A stretch of DNA of 56,295 nucleotides, taken from an uncultured Bacteroidales bacterium. GTDB lineage: Bacteria > Bacteroidota > Bacteroidia > Bacteroidales > Bacteroidaceae. The translations under genes and the position numbers were made by a program. The DNA lies in assembly GCA_902799685.1 (NCBI GenBank), contig CADCBO010000027.1:1-56295 (forward strand), written 5' to 3'. Shown here piece by piece: positions 1-7,180 of this stretch. Position 1 is the stretch's first letter. Each line of letters opens with the position of its first letter. The notes below the pieces were generated by a model, which saw nothing but the letters and a program-made list of their open reading frames with translations, had not been told where the DNA came from and ran no database searches.

Positions 1-2
1 AT

Positions 3-485
3 AGAGTTGGCGATGTCCTGCTTAAGCTGCCAGGTGTTAGTATGGATGATAATGGTGACGTTTTTATAGAATACAGATATAAGACCAAGGTGTCAATGGT
101 TTATTTCAATGGTGATAAGGAAATAAGGTTTATTTGCCCGGATTATTCTCTGGTTCTTCTGCCGCCAGTGCAAACAGAAACTCCAGTCGTTATTGGAAAA
201 ATGGATGGTAAAGGCTCTCGTCCGTTAACTCCAGAAGAAATGAGAGAATCTGGATTGATAGGGATACCCATGCCGCTCCCGGAAGGAGAAACCGTCGAGT
301 CCTATCTGCTTAAACAACCCGGTGTTCATAAAGATGAAGAAGGTAATATCATATATCCTAACGGCAGGAAACTGACGCCGAAGGATATAGAACTGAGAGA
401 GCGGGATGCACACATCTCCTGGCAAGATTCCCTATTGAAATATCAGCAGAAATACCAACAGAAATATCAGCAACAGAATAAATAA
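3..485 (+). CDS. C-terminal part of a plug-like/carboxypeptidase-regulatory protein (5' end outside window)
   Basis: The frame is open to the left edge, so this is the end of a longer protein; the ATG at 42 is internal. The first visible residues (GDVLLKLPGVSMDDNGDVFI) resemble the start of TonB-receptor plug domains found in Bacteroidota regulatory and receptor proteins. A second, similar motif follows (YLLKQPGVHKDEEGNIIYPN), so the plug-like signature occurs twice. The protein ends in a Gln/Lys/Tyr-rich repeat (QKYQQKYQQKYQQ). The TonB-type gene follows 97 bases downstream on the same strand. The upstream part could be a membrane sensor peptidase (M56/BlaR1 type) or a receptor, which cannot be decided here. 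Confidence 0.55.
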   Translation, partial: RVGDVLLKLPGVSMDDNGDVFIEYRYKTKVSMVYFNGDKEIRFICPDYSLVLLPPVQTETPVVIGKMDGKGSRPLTPEEMRESGLIGIPMPLPEGETVESYLLKQPGVHKDEEGNIIYPNGRKLTPKDIELRERDAHISWQDSLLKYQQKYQQKYQQQNK

Positions 486-582
486 TGACCGCAAAGGCTG
501 GTCCCGTCTGGCACAGATTCTTTGTAATGAGGACGTATTTGGCCAATCCTGCCGTTATATCAGTAGAAAAAATAAATGGCAT

Positions 583-1521
583 ATGAATAAGAAAACCTTT
601 GCTATAGTCACAGCGGCACTTGCAGCCGTGTTGGCGGTATCAGCCGTAATAGTTTTTACGTCCAGAACTCCCCATGGAAACAACGAGTCTTTCATAGATT
701 GTGAAAGCACGGTTTTTACGTCCGATGATATTCAGCCCGAGTTCCCGGGAGGCAGAAAGGCGTACCTGGAGTATATAAGAAGGAACATGAACTATCCTGC
801 TGATGCCCTTAGAAACGGCGTAGAAGGAGGTGTTCTAGTAAAGTTCATTGTAGAAAATGACGGCTCAATCAGCAATGCGGAGATATTAAGAAGTATGACG
901 GAGAGTTTTGACGCCGAGGCGTTAAGGCTTATCTGCCACATGCCCAACTGGACACCCGGAGTATGGAAAGGAAAAACAAGAAGAATGCAGGTTATCAGAC
1001 TTGTTGACTTCCGAATAGAAGAAAATGACGGTTTGGATATTAAAGCCGATAAAGCGGATGTACAAGAGTCATCCGCAACTACCGCGTTCACTCAGGATAA
1101 GCTTAAACCTGGTACTATCATCAGCGGCATAGTATCAGATGCTTCAACTGGCGAACCAATAGGTAATGCATTAATCATTGAGACTGTTGAGAATGATACT
1201 GCTGCCTACTATTATACCAGTACTGACAGAGACGGACGTTTTTCATATCCGCTTTTCGGAACAGGGCACGTGTTGAAGGTGATTGCAAACCAACGTGTGT
1301 ATAAGATAGTAAAGATTCCTTTGGAAAATATGACAACTTACGAAATTAAGTTGGAAAAAGATCCTGACGGTGATGGAGGTGATGGAGTCATGTATTCCAT
1401 CGGGCCATTCGATATACGCGAAGGCTGGGAAAAAAGTCGTTCAGGCTCTAATATCAGTGTTGTAAAACCAGGCTCACTGAGGGATGACGGCGAAGGCATC
1501 TTTATTGAAGAGATAGATTAA
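583..1521 (+). CDS. TonB C-terminal domain protein fused to a CarboxypepD_reg-like domain
   Basis: 312 residues. Residues 5-26 form one hydrophobic anchor after a short Lys-rich start, so the protein should sit in the inner membrane with the rest in the periplasm. Residues about 49-145 match the TonB C-terminal fold (PEFPGGRKAYLEYI, then NYPADALRNGVEGGVLVKFI and the FDAEALRLICHMPNWTPG block), which contacts outer-membrane receptors. Residues about 174-257 (IISGIVSDASTGEPIGNALI) are a carboxypeptidase-regulatory-like beta-sandwich. The last 24 residues (SNISVVKPGSLRDDGEGIFI, then EEID) recur almost unchanged in the next protein. No promoter box was seen directly upstream, so it is probably cotranscribed with the preceding gene. 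Residues 165-174 look like a leftover signal-peptide junction (see findings). Confidence 0.75.
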   Translation: MNKKTFAIVTAALAAVLAVSAVIVFTSRTPHGNNESFIDCESTVFTSDDIQPEFPGGRKAYLEYIRRNMNYPADALRNGVEGGVLVKFIVENDGSISNAEILRSMTESFDAEALRLICHMPNWTPGVWKGKTRRMQVIRLVDFRIEENDGLDIKADKADVQESSATTAFTQDKLKPGTIISGIVSDASTGEPIGNALIIETVENDTAAYYYTSTDRDGRFSYPLFGTGHVLKVIANQRVYKIVKIPLENMTTYEIKLEKDPDGDGGDGVMYSIGPFDIREGWEKSRSGSNISVVKPGSLRDDGEGIFIEEID

Positions 1522-1607
1522 ATCAGAAATGGCGCTTGTAATCCATCTTCTCAAAAATGCAACGATATTGCAACGCCTATTTGTTGTTTTGACAATATAT
1601 CTATACT

Positions 1608-1615
1608 TACATTTG
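1608..1615 (+). promoter_or_regulatory. Bacteroidetes -7 box upstream of the gene at 1634
   Basis: TACATTTG fits the TAnnTTTG consensus. A TTTG at 1588-1591 lies 16 nt upstream, somewhat closer than the usual 19-21. Start of translation follows 18 nt after the box. The gene at 1634 can therefore be transcribed separately from the TonB gene. Confidence 0.45.
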
Positions 1616-1633
1616 TCGCAAAAATAAAAGTAT

Positions 1634-2068
1634 ATGAAAGCGTCAAAACTCATTTCACTCACGGTATTGCTGTTTGTTCAGGCAGCCGCATCCACCGTGT
1701 TTGCACAGGATAAGCCTAAAGCTGGTGATATAATCTCCGGTATCGTTCGTGATCAAGAGGGTCCCATGATGCAAGTATATGTCACGGAGCGGGATTCCAC
1801 GGGCCATGTTGTTACATACTGCAGCACAACGATGGATGGTAAATTCTCGTTCATTCTGGTCAATCCCAATGATAGCCTCAAAGCATCATACGTGGGATAT
1901 GTTCCTGTCGTTGTCCCTATTGACAGGACCTATATAGAAATCAAGATGAAAGAACACCCAGGGTTGTCACCAATTGATATTACGGGTCATGGTCCGAATA
2001 TAAGTGTAGTCAAACCGGAAGAGCTAATCGATGATGGCGAAGGCATCTTTATTGAAGAGATAGAATGA
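1634..2068 (+). CDS. Small secreted CarboxypepD_reg-like domain protein
   Basis: 144 residues with a clear signal peptide (MKASKLISLTVLLFVQAAAS, cleavage after TVFA at about residue 24). The mature part opens with QDKPKAGDIISGIVRDQEGP, a carboxypeptidase-regulatory-like strand pattern typical of Bacteroidota secreted proteins. From QDK onward it aligns by eye with residues 171-312 of the TonB-domain protein just upstream, including the shared end NISVVKPEELIDDGEGIFIE. No catalytic motif is visible. A role in the same envelope process as its neighbour is inferred from the paralogy and adjacency only. Confidence 0.7.
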   Translation: MKASKLISLTVLLFVQAAASTVFAQDKPKAGDIISGIVRDQEGPMMQVYVTERDSTGHVVTYCSTTMDGKFSFILVNPNDSLKASYVGYVPVVVPIDRTYIEIKMKEHPGLSPIDITGHGPNISVVKPEELIDDGEGIFIEEIE

Positions 2069-2078
2069 CTGTCTTGGA

Positions 2079-2273
2079 ACCGCATATCCCAAATACAAAA
2101 ATGGCGATGTAGATTACCGCCGCACGCTCTATTGGAACCCCAACGTGGAAACTGATTCAACTGGCACAGCCCAAGTGGAGTTTTATAACAATTCCTACAG
2201 CAAACATTTCAAAGTAAGCGGAGCCGGAATCACAATCAATGGCACACCATATATCTTTGATGAAAGTTTCTGA
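2079..2273 (+). pseudogene. Orphan C-terminal fragment of a CarboxypepD_reg/plug-type protein
   Basis: An open stretch with no start codon begins after the TAG at 2061-2063 and ends at a TGA at 2271. It reads YRRTLYWNPNVETDSTGTAQ followed by VEFYNNS and ends in NGTPYIFDESF. The pattern RxTLYWNPxVxTDxxGxAxVxFYN is the typical C-terminal region of large Bacteroidota secreted proteins with macroglobulin, regulatory and plug domains. The rest of that protein is absent, so this is a remnant, perhaps displaced when the gene at 1634 acquired its present tail. Confidence 0.6.
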
Positions 2274-4124
2274 TTATTCTTGGAGTGGGTAGCTCAGGTG
2301 CGGGGGCTGGTTGTAGGCTACGTTTTGGGTTACTATGGCCAGACGATAGAGCGGATCCTGCATAAGGCAGGTCACGCGGTGGGTGGTGGAATAGGGCGTA
2401 GTGAATATCAGCACTTCTGATGGGTCCGATGCGCTGCGTACTATGAACTCCTCGCGCCAATCGCCCGACAGGTCGGCTAGCAGGCAGGGATTTGACTTGG
2501 TACCGTTGTTGAGGGCGGTGCCTGTGAGTGCGGCGAATGTAAACAGGCGGTCTATCGTGCCGGTTTCCGGATTCCATTTCTCTATCTTTCCACCTGTTCC
2601 GGCTCCGGTTGCATCAAACAGTTCGTCCAGCAGGTCTCCGTCCCAGTAGATACGGAAGTTTACAGATGGCTTTACAGCGGAGATAAGCTCTCCTTTACAG
2701 GAACGTATGCCACCGCTGGCGTTGCTCCACATCTCATGGCCCGGATAGCGCGGGTCGATGTCGGCGGCCAGACCGCGGCCGTTGTCGATGCCTTTTTGCT
2801 GTGTACCCCACAGGATTGTTCCGTCGGCAGCACGCAACTCATCGCTGAAGGCGGCATTCTTGTCCTCATGGACATCCCAGAACTCCAGCCCAGGACGGCT
2901 CGGGTCCAGATCGCCCAGATGTCCGGCATCGCCGTGTCCCAGACGGGTGGAGTAGAGTACGCTTCCGTCCTGGTCTATGGCAGCACCTCCATAAATAATC
3001 TCATCATAGCCGTCCATGTCGATATCGCCCACAAAAATGTTGTGGTTACCCTGGCCGTAGAGCGGGTCCTGTCTGGATTCAGCCTTGCATATCCATCGCT
3101 GACTCAGCGTCTTGCCGTCAAAACCGTATGCTACCACGTAGGCGTTGGTGTAGTATCCGCGGCACATCACCAGACAGGGATGCTCTCCGTCAAAGTATCC
3201 TATGGCAGCCAGCATGCGCTCAGACCGGTTTCCGTAATTATCACCCCAGCGGTCTGTTATATCCCGCGGGGGATAATAATCAATGGTGGTTATGGCATGC
3301 CCGTCAGTGCCGTCAAATACTGTCAGATACTCCGGACCGCTCAGAATGCGGCCCTCTGGGGTGCGGAAATCGGCGGTGGAATGGCCGATAACCGATCCGA
3401 TGCCGTCAACCGTTCCGTCGGCGGTCTTCATGGCCACCTCGGCACATCCGTCACCGTCCAGGTCATAGACCATAAACTGAGTGTAGTGGGCTCCGGCGCG
3501 GATATTGCGCCCCAGGTCAATGCGCCACATGAATGTTCCGTCCATCCTGTAGGCGTCAATATAAACCGGCCCGGTATAGCCTGTGTGTGAATTGTCTTTT
3601 GAGTTTGACGGGTCCCATTTTACCACCAGCTCATATCGGCCGTCTCCGTCAAGATCGGCAGTACTCATGTCATTGGCGGTATAAGTGCAGGTAGTTCCGT
3701 CGGGCATCCGTACCGGTGCAGGCGTGCGTAATGTGATGGTTTTGAAAGGGCATAGAATGCCGGTAGTGCTTTCACGCACGCTCTCATTATACACAATGAA
3801 CGGCTCCTCCGTTACACGCTTGCCCAGGAACCCTTTTCTGATACGTATCTGATAATGTGAACCTATGCTCCCTTCCCTGTCAACAAAGCAAGTGGCGGCA
3901 TCCCTGTCAACCCTGGCTATTCTCTGTCCGTCACGGTAAAGCGTAAACCTGCAGTTTTCACCGTCAGATTCCAGACTGCGCCAACTAAGCATCACTCCGC
4001 TGTCAACTACTGCCACTGCCAGCCCGTGGTCAATCCGCTCCACTTGCCTTTCGGCCCGCACACCAGCCAGCGGCATCAGCGCCATCATCGCTCCGATCAA
4101 TGCAATCCTGTAGCACATAACCAA
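2274..4124 (-). CDS. Rhamnogalacturonan lyase, polysaccharide lyase family 11
   Basis: 616 residues, the normal PL11 length. A signal peptide ends near residue 24 (GVRA-ERQ). A fibronectin-like N-terminal region (residues 26-110) is followed by the family beta-propeller: TANDMSTADLDGDGRYELVV, WDPSNSKDNSHTGYTGPVYI, GAHYTQFMVYDLDGDGCAEV and GNHNIFVGDIDMDGYDE. The repeated D-x-D-G-D-G loops are calcium sites. PL11 enzymes cut the rhamnose-galacturonic acid backbone of rhamnogalacturonan I by beta-elimination. No SusC/SusD pair or other pectinase adjoins it, so it is an isolated CAZyme here. Its start is 27 bases from the hairpin repeat at 4150. Confidence 0.9.
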   Translation of the reverse strand: MVMCYRIALIGAMMALMPLAGVRAERQVERIDHGLAVAVVDSGVMLSWRSLESDGENCRFTLYRDGQRIARVDRDAATCFVDREGSIGSHYQIRIRKGFLGKRVTEEPFIVYNESVRESTTGILCPFKTITLRTPAPVRMPDGTTCTYTANDMSTADLDGDGRYELVVKWDPSNSKDNSHTGYTGPVYIDAYRMDGTFMWRIDLGRNIRAGAHYTQFMVYDLDGDGCAEVAMKTADGTVDGIGSVIGHSTADFRTPEGRILSGPEYLTVFDGTDGHAITTIDYYPPRDITDRWGDNYGNRSERMLAAIGYFDGEHPCLVMCRGYYTNAYVVAYGFDGKTLSQRWICKAESRQDPLYGQGNHNIFVGDIDMDGYDEIIYGGAAIDQDGSVLYSTRLGHGDAGHLGDLDPSRPGLEFWDVHEDKNAAFSDELRAADGTILWGTQQKGIDNGRGLAADIDPRYPGHEMWSNASGGIRSCKGELISAVKPSVNFRIYWDGDLLDELFDATGAGTGGKIEKWNPETGTIDRLFTFAALTGTALNNGTKSNPCLLADLSGDWREEFIVRSASDPSEVLIFTTPYSTTHRVTCLMQDPLYRLAIVTQNVAYNQPPHLSYPLQE

Positions 4125-4149
4125 TAGTTTTTGTGCTGCTAAAATATAA

Positions 4150-4188
4150 AAAATGACGCAAAGGGAAACGACCCCTTTGCGTCATTTT
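4150..4188. repeat. REP-like hairpin, left copy flanking the DUF4419 gene
   Basis: Perfect 16-bp arms (AAAATGACGCAAAGGG at 4150-4165 and its complement at 4173-4188) enclose a 7-base loop. Bases 4151-4182 recur with one mismatch, in the same orientation, at 5954-5985 just after the DUF4419 gene. It lies between divergent genes, so it is unlikely to be a simple terminator. Confidence 0.8.
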
Positions 4189-4236
4189 GCAACGTTTTTG
4201 CAACGCTTTTTCCTTGTTGGGGTCTGTATGCAGCAT

Positions 4237-4244
4237 TACATTTG
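4237..4244 (+). promoter_or_regulatory. -7 box of the DUF4419 gene
   Basis: TACATTTG matches TAnnTTTG and lies 17 nt before the ATG at 4262. This supports 4262, not the in-frame ATG at 4187 which lies upstream of the promoter, as the real start. Confidence 0.5.
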
Positions 4245-4261
4245 CAGCAAACAATTTTGAT

Positions 4262-5959
4262 ATGAAACACTCTATTGCAAAAAGGTTATTTGGGGTGTCG
4301 GTATTAAGTTTGCTGACAGGCGGTGCTATGGCGCAAAACTCCGGTTTTACATTCCATGTTGAGGATCTGGAACCGATAGAACGGTCATTCCAGCACAGTT
4401 CTTCTTATCAAATCGCCAATACTATTGTAAAATACAATAGTGCTGATTACCGTAACGGGGTAATCAAAAGCAGTATTGACGGTGATTCGCTGATTTCTTT
4501 CGGTACCCACTCATTCTATAAGGGAATGATCAATGCCTATGCAAGTCATAGGGGTATAGTCTTGTCTCCCGATGTGATCTGGTTGCTTATAAGTCAGGGA
4601 TTTGCAGCCCATGTGAACCTTAACTCCGAGGAACTCCGGGACAAGATAGTTTATCATCATGGCAAGAAGACTCTTGAGGTGGAATCTCCCAAAAACCTCC
4701 TTCTTGAGACTGATAAGGTTAACTGGGACTCTATCTTCGGCGAGTTTGAGAAACAGATAAGGAGCAATACAAAGAATAATATTGCCGATATCATTACCGC
4801 CGATTTCAGCACCACGGGCAGAACTGAAAAGATTGCATCACAGATAACCCTGATGGAATCGGTAAAATCTTATTTTGAATACAAGGTGATGACATTAGGA
4901 TGCGGAATACCGGATGTCACCTTGACCGGAACTCCCGATGACTGGCGCAAGGTAAGGGAGAAGACCCAGTCCCTGAAAGGATATGGAATGGACTGGTGGA
5001 TAGATAGCTTGGATCCTATACTTAAACAGTTTGTGGATGCGTCTCAAGGTACAGTTGACACACAGTTCTGGATGGAGATGGTGGGAACGGCCAATTTCAG
5101 AAAAATAGGTTGTGGAATACCCTCCAAGGATGCGGTCAATACGGAACTGATGTTTGACGGTTGGTTTACTACATTCTATCCGTATAATGCATTCGGCGAC
5201 AGGATTTCCGGTATGTTGACGTACAACGCCAGACTGCTTCCGGAAGTTGTGGAGACACCTTTCGTCTATGAAGTCCGGGATTATGACGGGACTGTTCTGG
5301 CCAAGTACGATATGCAGCTTTATGCAGGCATAATAGGCCTGAGTGAAGATCCGGCAAATGGAGCCTTAAAGCCGGAGATAGGCTGGATGGTGCGTTGCAT
5401 CATGTCAGATGACGAGCGTGATTACTATTACGACAACATAAATACGGATATCCCTGATGTTTTTGCAGTACCACTTCAAAATGAAGAGAATACAGTAAAC
5501 AGACTCATCACCTCTTCGGCAAACTTCAATGAAAAAACATGGGAACGACAGACTCCATTGGTGCTGCTTGATGGCAACATAGCAAATGTTGACGGAAAGA
5601 AACTGAGGGAAATGATTGAAGACGATGAATTCACCCATCAGGAAGCGGCGGAGCTTCTGGGTCTGGAAACCAGTCAGATAACGAATATTTCATTCCTGAA
5701 TCCTCCTGCATCAACTGCATTTTGGGGAATGCGCGGTATAAATGGTTTAATTGAAGTGAAGACCGTGATGGCTGGAGAGAGGGCACTAATGTATAACGAT
5801 CCTAACAAGTATGCCTGGGAGTCAATAAATGATGAAATACTGAAAGAGAAATCCAAGACAGAGTTGAACTCATTGCCGGGAGATGGATTATACATCCCGT
5901 CAGATAACGCCACATACTATTCAATCGAGGATCTCTATAACAACTGGATCCTGAAATGA
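4262..5959 (+). CDS. Secreted DUF4419 domain protein
   Basis: 565 residues from ATG 4262. That start gives a proper signal peptide (MKHSIAKRLFGVSVLSLLTG, cleavage after AMAQ) and lies downstream of the -7 box. The block HSFYKGMINAYASHRGIVLS followed by PDVIWLLISQGFAAHVN is the DUF4419 signature; these proteins occur across bacteria and fungi and have no established activity. The family block covers most of the mature chain, with a C-terminal extension from about residue 450 whose function is not recognisable. It stands alone, bracketed by two nearly identical 32-bp hairpin repeats, and its stop codon TGA lies inside the right-hand copy. Confidence 0.8.
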   Translation: MKHSIAKRLFGVSVLSLLTGGAMAQNSGFTFHVEDLEPIERSFQHSSSYQIANTIVKYNSADYRNGVIKSSIDGDSLISFGTHSFYKGMINAYASHRGIVLSPDVIWLLISQGFAAHVNLNSEELRDKIVYHHGKKTLEVESPKNLLLETDKVNWDSIFGEFEKQIRSNTKNNIADIITADFSTTGRTEKIASQITLMESVKSYFEYKVMTLGCGIPDVTLTGTPDDWRKVREKTQSLKGYGMDWWIDSLDPILKQFVDASQGTVDTQFWMEMVGTANFRKIGCGIPSKDAVNTELMFDGWFTTFYPYNAFGDRISGMLTYNARLLPEVVETPFVYEVRDYDGTVLAKYDMQLYAGIIGLSEDPANGALKPEIGWMVRCIMSDDERDYYYDNINTDIPDVFAVPLQNEENTVNRLITSSANFNEKTWERQTPLVLLDGNIANVDGKKLREMIEDDEFTHQEAAELLGLETSQITNISFLNPPASTAFWGMRGINGLIEVKTVMAGERALMYNDPNKYAWESINDEILKEKSKTELNSLPGDGLYIPSDNATYYSIEDLYNNWILK

Positions 5960-5990
5960 CGCAAAGTGAAACGACCCCTTTGCGTTGTTT
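5954..5990. repeat. REP-like hairpin, right copy flanking the DUF4419 gene
   Basis: AAATGACGCAAAG, one variable base pair, then GAAACGACCCCTTTGCGT; 31 of 32 bases agree with 4151-4182. Arms ACGCAAAG/CTTTGCGT can pair. It contains the stop codon of the DUF4419 gene (5957-5959) and ends about 9 bases from the stop of the convergent MFS gene, so it may also serve as a terminator. Confidence 0.75.
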
Positions 5991-5998
5991 TTGCGTCG

Positions 5999-7180
5999 TT
6001 AACGGAGCTTGTTAGACTCGAAGTGGCGGCGGATAGTGGTGAAGTAGAAGATCAGGCCGAACAGATTGACTGCCCAGGCGGCCCAGAATGCGCTGTGGTA
6101 ACCGAAGTATTCGGAAAACAGGCCGCCTATGAGTACGCCTAGGCCTACGCCGGCATCCCAGGATGTCAGAATGGAGGAGTTTGCTGTTCCGCGCTGCGAG
6201 TGCTCGGCCAGGTTGATGAACATGGTCTGGAATGCGGGGTACATGTGGCCGTTGCCCAAGCCTATTATCAGAGCGGCGCCGTAATAGCCTATAGGATTGT
6301 GCAGGGCGGCAAACAGCAGGTATCCGAATATGCTGACCGATACGCCCATTGCAGCGTTGCGTGAAACCTTGTTCTCACGCAGGGCATGAGCGCCGGTAAG
6401 TCGTGAGAGTATGAGTCCGGCGGCGCAGAGACCAAAGAAAAGTCCCGTTCCACCGGTGATTCCAAGCTCCTCCTTGCCGTAAATGGCCACGTAAGTGGAG
6501 AGCACTCCGTAACTGAAAGCAAAACATGCAATGCCAATAGCCTCGCGCCAGCCGTGAAGCAGGAAGAAACGGTCCAGTGAGAGTACCTTCTTTTCGGGCA
6601 CAAAGTCACGCTTGGGCAGGCGTATGGAGAGTTCCAGAATAAGTCCGATGAACGATGCCGCAAGCGAAACCCAGAACAGCGCCTTGTAACTGCCGCCGAA
6701 AGCACCCAGGAGCACTATGGCAAGGGCGGGCCCCAGAGCCATAGCCAGATTGTTGCTCAAACCGTAATAGCCGATTGCCTCGCCGCGGCGGGAAGAAGGC
6801 ACCACATCTATGGCAACTGTGCTGGCGGCAACGGTGGTGGCCCCGAAAGGAGCGCCGTGCAGGGTGCGGAATATGGCGAATGCAGCCAGTGAACCTGCTA
6901 CTATATAGCCAACGAATATGCTGAAAAAGAGAGCGCCGCAAACCACCAGCACCGTCTTGCGCGGAAAACTGTCCACCATATAGCCGCTGAACGGACGGAT
7001 GATCAGTGCCATGATGGTATAGCCGGTAAGCACCATCCCTATGGTATCCTTGGTGGCCCCGAATGTCTCGCTAAGGTATAGTGGCAGCAGCGGAACAATG
7101 AGCATAAAAGAGAAATGGACCAGAAAGTTGGTGGTCCATATCTTAATGTAGTTAGCGTTCCAGAGCTTATCCTTGGTCAT
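5999..7180 (-). CDS. MFS transporter
   Basis: 393 residues, about 12 hydrophobic helices, the usual major facilitator size. The loop after helix 2 reads GYMVDSFPRKTVLV, close to the MFS loop 2-3 motif G-x-x-x-D-x-x-x-R-K. The start ATGA overlaps the stop of the metH-like gene by 4 bases, so the two are translationally coupled. The arrangement suggests a substrate connected with methionine or one-carbon metabolism, but nothing in the sequence identifies it. Drug or metabolite efflux is equally possible. Confidence 0.85.
   Translation of the reverse strand: MTKDKLWNANYIKIWTTNFLVHFSFMLIVPLLPLYLSETFGATKDTIGMVLTGYTIMALIIRPFSGYMVDSFPRKTVLVVCGALFFSIFVGYIVAGSLAAFAIFRTLHGAPFGATTVAASTVAIDVVPSSRRGEAIGYYGLSNNLAMALGPALAIVLLGAFGGSYKALFWVSLAASFIGLILELSIRLPKRDFVPEKKVLSLDRFFLLHGWREAIGIACFAFSYGVLSTYVAIYGKEELGITGGTGLFFGLCAAGLILSRLTGAHALRENKVSRNAAMGVSVSIFGYLLFAALHNPIGYYGAALIIGLGNGHMYPAFQTMFINLAEHSQRGTANSSILTSWDAGVGLGVLIGGLFSEYFGYHSAFWAAWAVNLFGLIFYFTTIRRHFESNKLR

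Noticed and set aside
439-582. N-terminal extension of the TonB protein upstream of 583
   Set aside because: The frame is open from 439 but has no start codon in suitable context, and the membrane anchor begins right after Met at 583.
2736-3590. A 284-codon plus-strand frame opposite the PL11 lyase
   Set aside because: Shadow of a conserved lyase frame; no start context, no signal or domain.
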